Source of the DNA: Lawsonibacter sp.
GTDB taxonomy: Bacteria; Bacillota; Clostridia; Oscillospirales; Oscillospiraceae
NCBI GenBank assembly: GCA_022798855.1
Contig: JAAWNI010000122.1
Coordinates: forward strand, 1 to 6,821
Length of the DNA: 6,821 nucleotides
Direction: 5' to 3'
Position numbers and translations under genes: made by a program. Below, piece after piece: positions 1 through 4,510 of the stretch (the first letter of the stretch is position 1; each line of letters begins with the position of its first letter). The notes below the pieces were generated by a model. The model was not told the origin of the DNA, searched no databases, and was given only the letters and a program-made list of their open reading frames with translations.

Positions 1-1
1 G

Positions 2-43
2 AAAGACATTTTGACAAGGGAGGGGTTTCTCCGTGAAGCGTAA
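2..43 (+). CDS. C-terminal tail of an upstream gene, probably an ECF-type RNA polymerase sigma factor (partial)
   Basis: The frame beginning at base 2 reads KDILTREGFLREA and stops with TAA at 41-43. A basic helix followed by an 'REGF(L)' ending resembles the end of region 4 in many clostridial ECF sigma factors. The next gene begins inside it, with its GTG at 33, so the two overlap by 11 bases, and the SD of the next gene (about 17-25) lies within this tail. That fits a translationally coupled sigma/anti-sigma pair. Only 13 residues are visible, so the family call is an inference from the tail and the downstream partner. Another open frame (ending at 34-36) gives a 4-base overlap with the GTG, but its residues look less like a known tail. 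Confidence 0.4.
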   Translation, partial: KDILTREGFLREA

Positions 44-1196
44 CATTTCGGACCTGCTGGACCGCTATCCGGCGGAGGACGTGGAATTGGGCGGAAATAC
101 CCCCTATTCCCCAACCAGAATAAAGGAGATTACCATGAAAAAAATTCATACCGAGGCAAAATCCAGCAAGAGGGGCTTTCAGCCCGCCCGCCTGCTCGCC
201 GCCGCCGCTGTGGCGGCCGCCCTGTCTGTCTCCGCCCTGGCGGCGGGGCGGCTCTTCGGGGCCGGGGAGCTGTTTCAGGACTTCTTCCGGCCGGAGGAGG
301 GCGCCCTGTCCCAGGGGCAGGTGGACGCCATAGACCAGCTGGGCCAGGTGCTCATCGGGGAGGGTGACACCGCCCCCGCCCCTGTCACCAGCAACGGGGC
401 CACCATCACCCCCATCGCCGCCATCGCCGACGAAAACGTCTACTACCTCCGCCTGCTGGTGGAGGCCCCGGCGGGAACCGCCCTGCCCGACCTGGACGAG
501 GGCCACTACTACCAATTCTTCGGAAACGCCCCCGGGGAAGCGCTTACCCTGGACGCCGCCGACGGGGCCAGGTTCGGCTACAACATGGACCGGACCGTCC
601 TGGCCGACAGTGAGCCCAACGACAACCGGAAGGAGTTCGTGCTCTGCTTCACCATGGGCTACGGGGACGCCAGCGGCGTGAAATTCAACGACGGCGGCTC
701 TAAAATCCTCACCATCCCCGGCCTGTGGGTTCAGGACGCCCAAAAGGGATACACCCCTGTATTCACCGGGGAGTTCCGGTTCGACATCGGCCTGAATTTC
801 CAGTCCAAGACGGTGGAGCTGGACGCCAAGGGGGCCTCCTGGACCGACCCGGTGCTGGGCTACACCAACACCCTGGAGTACCTGGCCCTCTCCCCCCTGA
901 GCCTGTCCTTCCGCTACCGCACCACCCTGCCGGAGAACAAATATTTCGGCCCCGACGTCTCCATTGCCGTTGTCCTGAAGGACGGCACCCAGTTCGTCCC
1001 CGTCTATGACACCACCCAGAATTTGGTCGACTACCTGAAGGGCTACCACGACCTGGAGCCGGAGGACATCCTCCCCCTGTCCGGTGAACCAGGCCAGGAC
1101 ACCCAGGGCTATATCGCCTTTGACGAGCCCCTGGACCTGAGCCAGGTGGACTGTGTGCTCTTCGGCGACGTGAAGATTCCGGTGGGCGCGGAATAA
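33..1196 (+). CDS. Membrane-anchored anti-sigma-factor-like protein with large extracytoplasmic domain
   Basis: The 387-residue protein starts at GTG 33 behind an AGGGAGGGG ribosome site (17-25, 7-base gap). The N-terminus (MKRNISDLLDRY, then a TP.SP.RIKEITMKKI stretch, residues 1-38) resembles the short cytoplasmic segment of anti-sigma-like proteins common in Oscillospiraceae. A basic patch (KSSKRGFQPAR, about 43-53) precedes one hydrophobic segment at about 54-71, rich in Ala, Leu and Val. The remaining 315 or so residues would lie outside the cell. They are acidic, Gly/Pro/Thr-rich and probably beta-rich, with no enzyme motif that I recognise. There is no Cys/His zinc motif of the ZAS anti-sigma type. 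The inferred role is to hold the sigma factor encoded just upstream at the membrane and release it on an envelope signal. An internal ATG at 135 with its own SD (AAAGGAG, 122-128) would give a 353-residue protein starting like a signal peptide. I prefer the upstream start because the N-terminus looks conserved. The gene is sure; the function is moderate. Confidence 0.82.
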   Translation: MKRNISDLLDRYPAEDVELGGNTPYSPTRIKEITMKKIHTEAKSSKRGFQPARLLAAAAVAAALSVSALAAGRLFGAGELFQDFFRPEEGALSQGQVDAIDQLGQVLIGEGDTAPAPVTSNGATITPIAAIADENVYYLRLLVEAPAGTALPDLDEGHYYQFFGNAPGEALTLDAADGARFGYNMDRTVLADSEPNDNRKEFVLCFTMGYGDASGVKFNDGGSKILTIPGLWVQDAQKGYTPVFTGEFRFDIGLNFQSKTVELDAKGASWTDPVLGYTNTLEYLALSPLSLSFRYRTTLPENKYFGPDVSIAVVLKDGTQFVPVYDTTQNLVDYLKGYHDLEPEDILPLSGEPGQDTQGYIAFDEPLDLSQVDCVLFGDVKIPVGAE

Positions 1197-1237
1197 TTTC
1201 CAGCGTACCGGACATACTGAACCCACGCGATTCTCAT

Positions 1238-1257
1238 ATTCCCGCCGGGACGGGAAT
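1238..1257 (+). other. Hairpin in the leader just upstream of the rubrerythrin ribosome site
   Basis: A perfect 7-bp inverted repeat (ATTCCCG at 1238-1244, CGGGAAT at 1251-1257) with a 6-base loop lies 6 bases before the SD of rubrerythrin (AGGAGGG, 1264-1270). No T-run follows, so it is not a convincing terminator for the gene before it. It could stabilise the transcript or affect initiation. I see no clear -35/-10 pair in 1197-1237, so read-through from the anti-sigma-like gene is possible. Confidence 0.35.
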
Positions 1258-1276
1258 CAGAACAGGAGGGTTCATT

Positions 1277-1879
1277 ATGTCCGACAAAACCGACGCCTTT
1301 CTCCACAGCCAGACCAGGGAAAACCTTATGCGGGCTTTCGCCGGGGAGAGCCAAGCCCGAAACCGCTACACCATCGCCGCCGGAGTGGCCAACAAGGCAG
1401 GGCTGGCCGTGATCCAGGGGGTGTTCCTCTTCACCGCCGACCAGGAGCGGGTTCACGCCAAGCAGTTCTACTCCGCCCTGGAGGACTGCGCCGGCCAGAC
1501 CGTCAAGGTGGACGGCACCTACCCCGTGGATATCTACTCCGGAATGCTGGACTACCTCCGGGCCGCCCAGCACAACGAGTACCAGGAGTGGGAGCACGAC
1601 TACGACCACTTCGCCAAAACCGCTATGAGCGAGGGCTTCCCCCTGGTGGGCAAGCTCTTCGAGAACATCGCCCGGGTGGAGAAGACCCATGGGGACCGCT
1701 TCGGGAAGTTCGCCGACCTGATGGAGAAAAATCAGCTGTTTTTCTCTGAGGTGGAGGTGCAGTGGACCTGCCTCCACTGCGGCTTCGTGGTGGACGCCAC
1801 CGCCGCCCCCGCCCACTGCCCCGTCTGCCGCCACCCACAGGGTTATTTTGTCCGGGTGGAAATGTCCCCCTGGGCCTGA
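1277..1879 (+). CDS. rbr: Rubrerythrin (non-haem di-iron peroxidase)
   Basis: The 200-residue protein starts at ATG 1277 with AGGAGGG (1264-1270) 6 bases upstream, the usual length for a classical rubrerythrin. Rubrerythrins are cytoplasmic and reduce hydrogen peroxide to water in anaerobes, taking electrons from NAD(P)H through rubredoxin or a reductase. The ferritin-like domain covers about residues 10-150, with di-iron ligands at E24 (in AGESQARNRY), E57 and H60 (DQERVH), E101 and E104 (NEYQEW), and E135 and H138 (EKTH). The C-terminal rubredoxin-like domain (about 160-198) has a Cys4 iron site: C165-x2-C168 and C181-x2-C184. All expected ligands are present, so the enzyme should be active. 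It lies 80 bases after the anti-sigma-like gene on the same strand. The stop is followed within two bases by a palindromic repeat that probably supplies the end of the transcript. The identification is secure; the symbol is the generic one. Confidence 0.96.
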   Translation: MSDKTDAFLHSQTRENLMRAFAGESQARNRYTIAAGVANKAGLAVIQGVFLFTADQERVHAKQFYSALEDCAGQTVKVDGTYPVDIYSGMLDYLRAAQHNEYQEWEHDYDHFAKTAMSEGFPLVGKLFENIARVEKTHGDRFGKFADLMEKNQLFFSEVEVQWTCLHCGFVVDATAAPAHCPVCRHPQGYFVRVEMSPWA

Positions 1880-1881
1880 GC

Positions 1882-1963
1882 ATCCGTAGGGCGCGACGAC
1901 CCGGCGCGCCGTCTCATAAGGTTTCGCACAATAATGAAACGGCGGGAGCGCATCCCGCCGTTT
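1882..1963. repeat. Palindromic intergenic repeat, family I, copy 1
   Basis: The first 32 bases (1882-1913) are identical to 4511-4542. They contain a stem of their own (GGCGCG 1890-1895 with CGCGCC 1905-1910). A core follows (CATAAGGTTTCGCA..., about 1915-1936) that recurs in variant form four times in 4543-4769. The right side ends in a perfect 11-bp hairpin. The copy starts two bases after the rubrerythrin stop codon. The same sequence at two separate intergenic sites indicates a dispersed repeat family. There is no coding capacity and no transposase. Confidence 0.8.
1937..1963 (+). terminator. Terminator-like hairpin after rubrerythrin, inside the family I repeat
   Basis: A perfect 11-bp GC-rich stem (AAACGGCGGGA 1937-1947, TCCCGCCGTTT 1953-1963) with a 5-base loop GCGCA ends in TTT, 57 bases after the rubrerythrin stop. 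The T-run is only three long and then turns to CCG, so termination may be incomplete. It is the best candidate for the end of the rubrerythrin transcript. Confidence 0.5.
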
Positions 1964-1995
1964 CCGCTTGCCAACCCCTCGTCCCCCCGCAGGGG

Positions 1996-2198
1996 AAAGG
2001 CCCCCTTGCTAAAGGCTGCGCCCGCAGGCGCGTTTCGAGGTCAACCGCCGTAAAGCGGCGGCTCTTAGACCGAGATGGCTGGCACCGCCAAAGGCGGTGA
2101 CTGGGGGATTCCGTCTTATTGGCAGATTTCCGGTGAACGGAATCCCCCCGCCACCGGGTTTCACCCGGCGGCCCTCCCCCCTTTGACAAGGGGGGCTT
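1996..2198. repeat. Palindromic element, family II, copy A (long form)
   Basis: The outer arms are imperfect inverted repeats: AAGGCCCCCTTG near 1997-2008 against CAAGGGGGGCTT at 2187-2198. Inside are a central 12-bp stem (GGGGGATTCCGT 2103-2114 with ACGGAATCCCCC 2137-2148), a left hairpin (ACCGCC-AAA-GGCGGT, 2084-2098) and a right hairpin (CCGGGT-TTC-ACCCGG, about 2153-2167). It has the plan of copies B1 and B2 but carries an additional segment of roughly 60 bases (about 2014-2078) with two more hairpins: GCGCC-CGCA-GGCGC at 2018-2031 and CCGCCG-TAAAG-CGGCGG at 2045-2061. No protein is encoded. Confidence 0.75.
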
Positions 2199-2511
2199 GG
2201 GTGCTTGAAGCTCCCGGTCCTCCTCCAAAGGCCCCCTTGTTAAAGGGGGCTGGCAGCGGCGTAAGCCGCTGACTGGGGGATTCTATTATTAAAAAGACTT
2301 CCTGTAAGGGGAATCCCCCCGCCCCTCCGGGGCACCCCCCTTTGGCAAGGGGGCTTGGGTGCTTGAAGCTCCCGGTCCTCCTCCAAAGGCCCCCTTGTTA
2401 AAGGGGGCTGGCAGCGGCGTAAGCCGCTGACTGGGGGATTCTGTTATTAAAAAGACTTCCTGTAAGGGGAATCCCCCCGCCCCTACGGGGCACCCCCCTT
2501 TAGCAAGGGGG
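2196..2511. repeat. 158-bp tandem duplication containing B1 and B2 with their spacer
   Basis: The spacer between copies A and B1 (GGGTGCTTGAAGCTCCC then GGTCCTCCTCC, about 2199-2226) is repeated exactly between B1 and B2 (about 2357-2384). The period measured from both the spacer and the left arm is 158 bases. The unit is therefore spacer plus element, which points to a recent tandem duplication rather than two separate insertions. Confidence 0.8.
2227..2356. repeat. Palindromic element, family II, copy B1
   Basis: This is a 130-base element with outer arms AAGGCCCCCTTG and CAAGGGGGCTT. The hairpins in order are GCCCCCTT-GTTA-AAGGGGGC (2231-2250); AGCGGC-GTAA-GCCGCT (2255-2270, a GNRA-type loop if transcribed); a central stem GGGGGATTC (2275-2283) with GAATCCCCC (2311-2319); GCCCC-TCC-GGGGC (2321-2333); and CCCCCTTT...AAGGGGG at the right end. 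It resembles a MITE or REP-like palindromic element in size and symmetry. Confidence 0.8.
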
Positions 2512-2515
2512 GCTT
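2385..2515. repeat. Palindromic element, family II, copy B2
   Basis: This is almost the same as copy B1, 158 bases downstream. I see about three substitutions: an A/G in the central loop, TCC to TAC in the fourth hairpin loop, and GG to AG near the right hairpin. There is also an extra G in the right arm. The right end folds as CCCCCCTT-TAGC-AAGGGGGG (2493-2512). It ends 26 bases before the convergent XRE gene stop and could help end that transcript, though no T-run follows on the minus strand. Confidence 0.8.
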
Positions 2516-2541
2516 TGGGGCGGTGGCCTGTAAATACAGCG

Positions 2542-2763
2542 TCACCCTCTGGGCCAATCCATATCCCGGCCCAGCCCCAGGATATAGTCCGCGCTGACGC
2601 CATAGTGCTGGCAGAATTTCACAAAGGTTTGAATGGACATCTCGTGAGTTCGAGTCTCATATTTTGTCCACTGGGCACGGCTGATGTCCAAGATTCTGCC
2701 CAGTTCTTCCTGAGTATCATCCGCATCAATCCTCACAGCAATCATTCTATCTATATAATCCAT
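2542..2763 (-). CDS. Small XRE-family helix-turn-helix transcriptional regulator
   Basis: The 73-residue protein reads leftward from ATG at 2763, with AGGAGGG on the minus strand 7 bases upstream, to TGA at 2542-2544. Residues about 17-63 form a Cro/CI-type HTH: TQEELGRILDISRAQW (helices 2-3, 17-32), then TKYETRTHEMSIQTFVKFCQ, then the end HYGVSADYILGL, which is the classic 'FGVS.DYLLG' ending of HTH_3 proteins. It is barely longer than the DNA-binding domain, with no sensor or peptidase domain, like phage- or plasmid-type repressors and antitoxin-like regulators. It is divergent from a ribbon-helix-helix gene across 99 bases carrying four TGACA/TGTCA half-sites, so it may regulate itself and that gene. 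The region is AT-richer than its neighbours, which suggests separate ancestry. The family call is confident; the targets are unknown. Confidence 0.88.
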   Translation of the reverse strand: MDYIDRMIAVRIDADDTQEELGRILDISRAQWTKYETRTHEMSIQTFVKFCQHYGVSADYILGLGRDMDWPRG

Positions 2764-2791
2764 ACTTTCCCTCCTGCTGTAATATGTGACA

Positions 2792-2820
2792 TTGACAGCA
2801 TAAGCGGAAAATGATATACT
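2792..2820 (+). promoter_or_regulatory. Near-consensus sigma-A promoter for the ribbon-helix-helix gene
   Basis: TTGACA (2792-2797, perfect -35), a 17-base spacer, and TATACT (2815-2820, five of six -10 bases) point rightward. Transcription should start near 2827, just before the inverted repeat at 2829-2848. The -35 overlaps one of two direct TGACA half-sites (2787-2791 and 2793-2797), which suggests repression by a bound regulator. Confidence 0.75.
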
Positions 2821-2828
2821 AATTCCAG

Positions 2829-2848
2829 TTGTGTCATATCTGACACAA
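2829..2848. promoter_or_regulatory. Perfect inverted-repeat operator candidate between the XRE and RHH genes
   Basis: The arms TTGTGTCA (2829-2836) and TGACACAA (2841-2848) are perfectly complementary around the 4-base centre TATC. The site lies just after the expected transcription start and ends 2 bases before the ribosome site of the RHH gene. Two more TGACA half-sites lie at 2787-2797. The layout suits binding by the XRE protein, the RHH protein or both. Which protein binds is not decidable from sequence. Confidence 0.65.
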
Positions 2849-2862
2849 TGGAGGTATGGATT

Positions 2863-3039
2863 ATGAAAACTAAAACAAGAAAGGTAACAGTCACACTGCC
2901 GTTGGCGCTATATGAGGAGCTGGAAACGTTGGCGGCAAAGGGCGGGCACAAAGTGCCCAGTTATGTACGCTGGCTGATCTGGAAGCACCTCGCCGGACAG
3001 GACATCTCAGTTCCTCTTTTCCCTCTGAAATCAGAATAA
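2863..3039 (+). CDS. Small ribbon-helix-helix (CopG/Arc-like) DNA-binding protein
   Basis: This is a 58-residue protein. ATG 2863 is chosen because GGAGG (2850-2854) sits 8 bases before it. The in-frame ATG at 2848 overlaps that ribosome site and has none of its own. Residues 6-12 (RKVTVTL) form the expected DNA-contacting beta strand, 13-26 (PLALYEELETLAAK) helix A and 31-43 (VPSYVRWLIWKHL) helix B, the standard ribbon-helix-helix order for a dimer with paired strands in the major groove. The short tail (44-58) has no recognisable domain. Such proteins occur as plasmid copy-number repressors, antitoxins and phage regulators. No toxin-like gene follows, since the next feature is a terminator, so an antitoxin role lacks support. 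It has its own strong promoter and a probable operator in its leader, which suggests tight autoregulation or control by the divergent XRE protein. Confidence 0.82.
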   Translation: MKTKTRKVTVTLPLALYEELETLAAKGGHKVPSYVRWLIWKHLAGQDISVPLFPLKSE

Positions 3040-3071
3040 AAAAACCGGCCTGGGATTTCTCCCAGGCCGGT
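3036..3071 (-). terminator. Strong intrinsic terminator of the thiolase gene (possibly bidirectional)
   Basis: A perfect 12-bp stem (ACCGGCCTGGGA 3044-3055, TCCCAGGCCGGT 3060-3071) has a 4-base loop. On the minus strand it runs straight into a T-run (the complement of the A-run at 3038-3044), 16 bases after the thiolase stop, so it is a textbook rho-independent terminator for that gene. On the plus strand the stem is followed by CCGCGGTTTT, a weaker site that could still end the RHH transcript. Confidence 0.9.
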
Positions 3072-3087
3072 CCGCGGTTTTACAGAT

Positions 3088-4344
3088 TTAGCACTTCTCG
3101 AAGATGGTGGCAACGCCCATACCGCCGCCAATGCACAGGGTGGCAAGGCCCTTCTTGGCGTCGCCCCGCTTCTGCATCTCGTGGAGCAGGGTGACGATGA
3201 TCCGCGCGCCGGAAGCGCCCACGGGGTGGCCCAGGGCGATAGCGCCGCCGTTGACATTGACCTTGCTCATGTCGAAGTTCAGCTCGCGGGCCACGGCGAT
3301 GGACTGGGCGGCAAAGGCCTCGTTGGCCTCCACCAGGTCCATGTCCTCGATCTTCAGGCCGGCCTTCTCCATGGCCTGGCGGGAAGCGGGCACGGGGCCC
3401 ACGCCCATGATCTTGGGGTCCACGCCGCCCTGGCCCCAGCTGACCAGCTTGGCCATGGGCTTGAGGCCGTACTTCTCCACGGCTTCCTTGGACGCCAGCA
3501 CCAGGGCGGCGGCGCCGTCGTTGATGCCGGAGGCCTGGCCGGCGGTGACGCGCTGGACGTGCTTCTTGGCGTCGGCTTCGTGGACGCCGGTCAGCTCGAA
3601 GGTATGGACGATCTCATCCTCGACGCCCTCGGGGCCGCAGGGGAAGGCGCCGCGGAGCTTGGCCAGCTTATCCAGGGGGGACAGCCGGGGGAACTCGTCC
3701 ACCTTGAACTCCACCATCTCCTTCTTAACCTTAATCATCACGGGGACGATCTCGTCGTCGAACTTGCCGGCGGCCATGGCGTCGGCGGCCTTCTTCTGGG
3801 AGTTGTAGCCGAACTCGTCCAGCTCCTCCCGGGTGATGCCCCACACGTCGCAGATGTTCTCGGCGGTGGTGCCCATGTGGTAGTTATTGTACACGTCCCA
3901 CAGGCCGTCGGAGATCATGGTGTCCTTCATCTTGTTGTCGCCCATGCGGGCGCCCCAGCGGGCGGCGGGGAGGGCGTAGGGGGCGGCGGACATATTCTCC
4001 ATGCCGCCGGCCACGATGATCTCAGCATCGCCGCAGGCGATGGTCCGGCCGGCCTCAATGACAGACTTCATGCCGGAGCCGCACACCATGCCCACCGTGT
4101 AGGCGGGGACGGAGGTGGGCACGCCGGCCTTCAAAGCGGCCTGGCGGGCGGGGTTCTGGCCCAGGCCGGCGGTGAGGATGCAGCCGAACATGACCTCGTC
4201 CACGTTCTCAGGCTTCACGTTGGCCCGGTTCAGGGCCTCCTTGATGACGGCGGCGCCCAGCTCGGCGGCGGGGGTGTCCTTCAGGGACCCGCCGAAGGAG
4301 CCGATGGCGGTGCGGCAGCAGTTGACGACATAAACTTCTCTCAT
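3088..4344 (-). CDS. Acetyl-CoA acetyltransferase (thiolase) with an unusual internal extension
   Basis: The 418-residue protein reads from ATG 4344 (AGGAGG on the minus strand, 11 bases upstream) to TAA at 3088-3090. Thiolases of this class condense two acetyl-CoA to acetoacetyl-CoA in the cytoplasm, the entry step to butyrate and related C4 pathways. The nucleophile is C88 in VCGSGMKS. The catalytic loops are NEAFA at 341-345, GHPVGASG at 372-379 (H373) and CIGGGMG at 404-410 (C404, the proton donor). MENMS (115-119) and ASGINDGAA (271-279) are also family signatures. The usual length is about 390-395. The excess lies at about 235-265, where the common short 'AF..DGTVTAG.ASG' segment is replaced by a longer block containing PCGPEGVEDE, HTFELTGVHEADAKKH and QRVTAGQ. 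The gene has its own promoter and terminator and is a single-gene unit, with no hbd/crt/bcd partners here. The class is certain; thiolase I versus II is less so, although the length without the block favours the biosynthetic type. Confidence 0.94.
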   Translation of the reverse strand: MREVYVVNCCRTAIGSFGGSLKDTPAAELGAAVIKEALNRANVKPENVDEVMFGCILTAGLGQNPARQAALKAGVPTSVPAYTVGMVCGSGMKSVIEAGRTIACGDAEIIVAGGMENMSAAPYALPAARWGARMGDNKMKDTMISDGLWDVYNNYHMGTTAENICDVWGITREELDEFGYNSQKKAADAMAAGKFDDEIVPVMIKVKKEMVEFKVDEFPRLSPLDKLAKLRGAFPCGPEGVEDEIVHTFELTGVHEADAKKHVQRVTAGQASGINDGAAALVLASKEAVEKYGLKPMAKLVSWGQGGVDPKIMGVGPVPASRQAMEKAGLKIEDMDLVEANEAFAAQSIAVARELNFDMSKVNVNGGAIALGHPVGASGARIIVTLLHEMQKRGDAKKGLATLCIGGGMGVATIFEKC

Positions 4345-4373
4345 GATGTGTGTGACCTCCTAAAATTTTATGA

Positions 4374-4391
4374 GGGCGCGGTGGCGCGCCC
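4374..4391 (-). other. Hairpin in the 5' leader of the thiolase gene
   Basis: A perfect 7-bp GC stem (GGGCGCG 4374-4380 with CGCGCCC 4385-4391) and 4-base loop lies between the expected transcription start (near 4407) and the AGGAGG ribosome site (4356-4361). A 10-base palindrome TAAAATTTTA (4361-4370) follows. There is no T-run, so a terminator is unlikely. A transcript-stabilising or regulatory role is possible. Confidence 0.4.
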
Positions 4392-4413
4392 GGGATAACC
4401 GCTCTTGCTCCCC

Positions 4414-4442
4414 ATTATACCGGAGCCCGGCTGAAATTGCAA
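4414..4442 (-). promoter_or_regulatory. Sigma-A promoter of the thiolase gene
   Basis: On the minus strand, TTGCAA (4442-4437; four of six -35 bases), a 17-base spacer and a perfect TATAAT (4419-4414) precede the thiolase start by about 70 bases. The surrounding stretch (4430-4475) is AT-rich, unlike the GC-rich flanks. The predicted leader is about 60 bases. Confidence 0.75.
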
Positions 4443-4510
4443 TAAAATTTTCTGGTATTTTGGGGCAAAAAAAGCCACATGGAAAGGAGGGTTTCCGTGG
4501 GAACCCGATC

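Noticed and set aside
1109..1834. 241-codon minus-strand frame over the anti-sigma-like gene end and rubrerythrin
   Set aside because: It overlaps a complete rubrerythrin with every iron ligand, and its residues are the usual antisense Val/Gly/His mix.
1880..2541. Insertion sequence or transposon remnant with a coding region
   Set aside because: No transposase-like frame and no clear target-site duplications; only palindromic repeats are present.
1914..2603. Open frames on both strands across the repeat region
   Set aside because: They are made of the palindromic repeats themselves (Pro/Gly/Lys-rich, recurring peptides such as KAPLAKGG), without good start sites.
2848..2862. Upstream ATG at 2848 as start of the RHH gene
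   Set aside because: The ribosome site GGAGG (2850-2854) lies after this ATG and at proper distance from ATG 2863. The added residues MEVWI are not part of the fold.
2542..3039. Toxin-antitoxin operon (RHH or XRE as antitoxin)
   Set aside because: No toxin-sized gene accompanies either regulator on its strand. The RHH gene is followed at once by a terminator, and the XRE gene runs into repeats.
3181..4398. Long open frame on the plus strand opposite the thiolase
   Set aside because: Its protein is a low-complexity Gly/His/Leu/Val string, typical of the complement of a GC-rich gene. It lacks a ribosome site and lies fully over a gene with all catalytic motifs.
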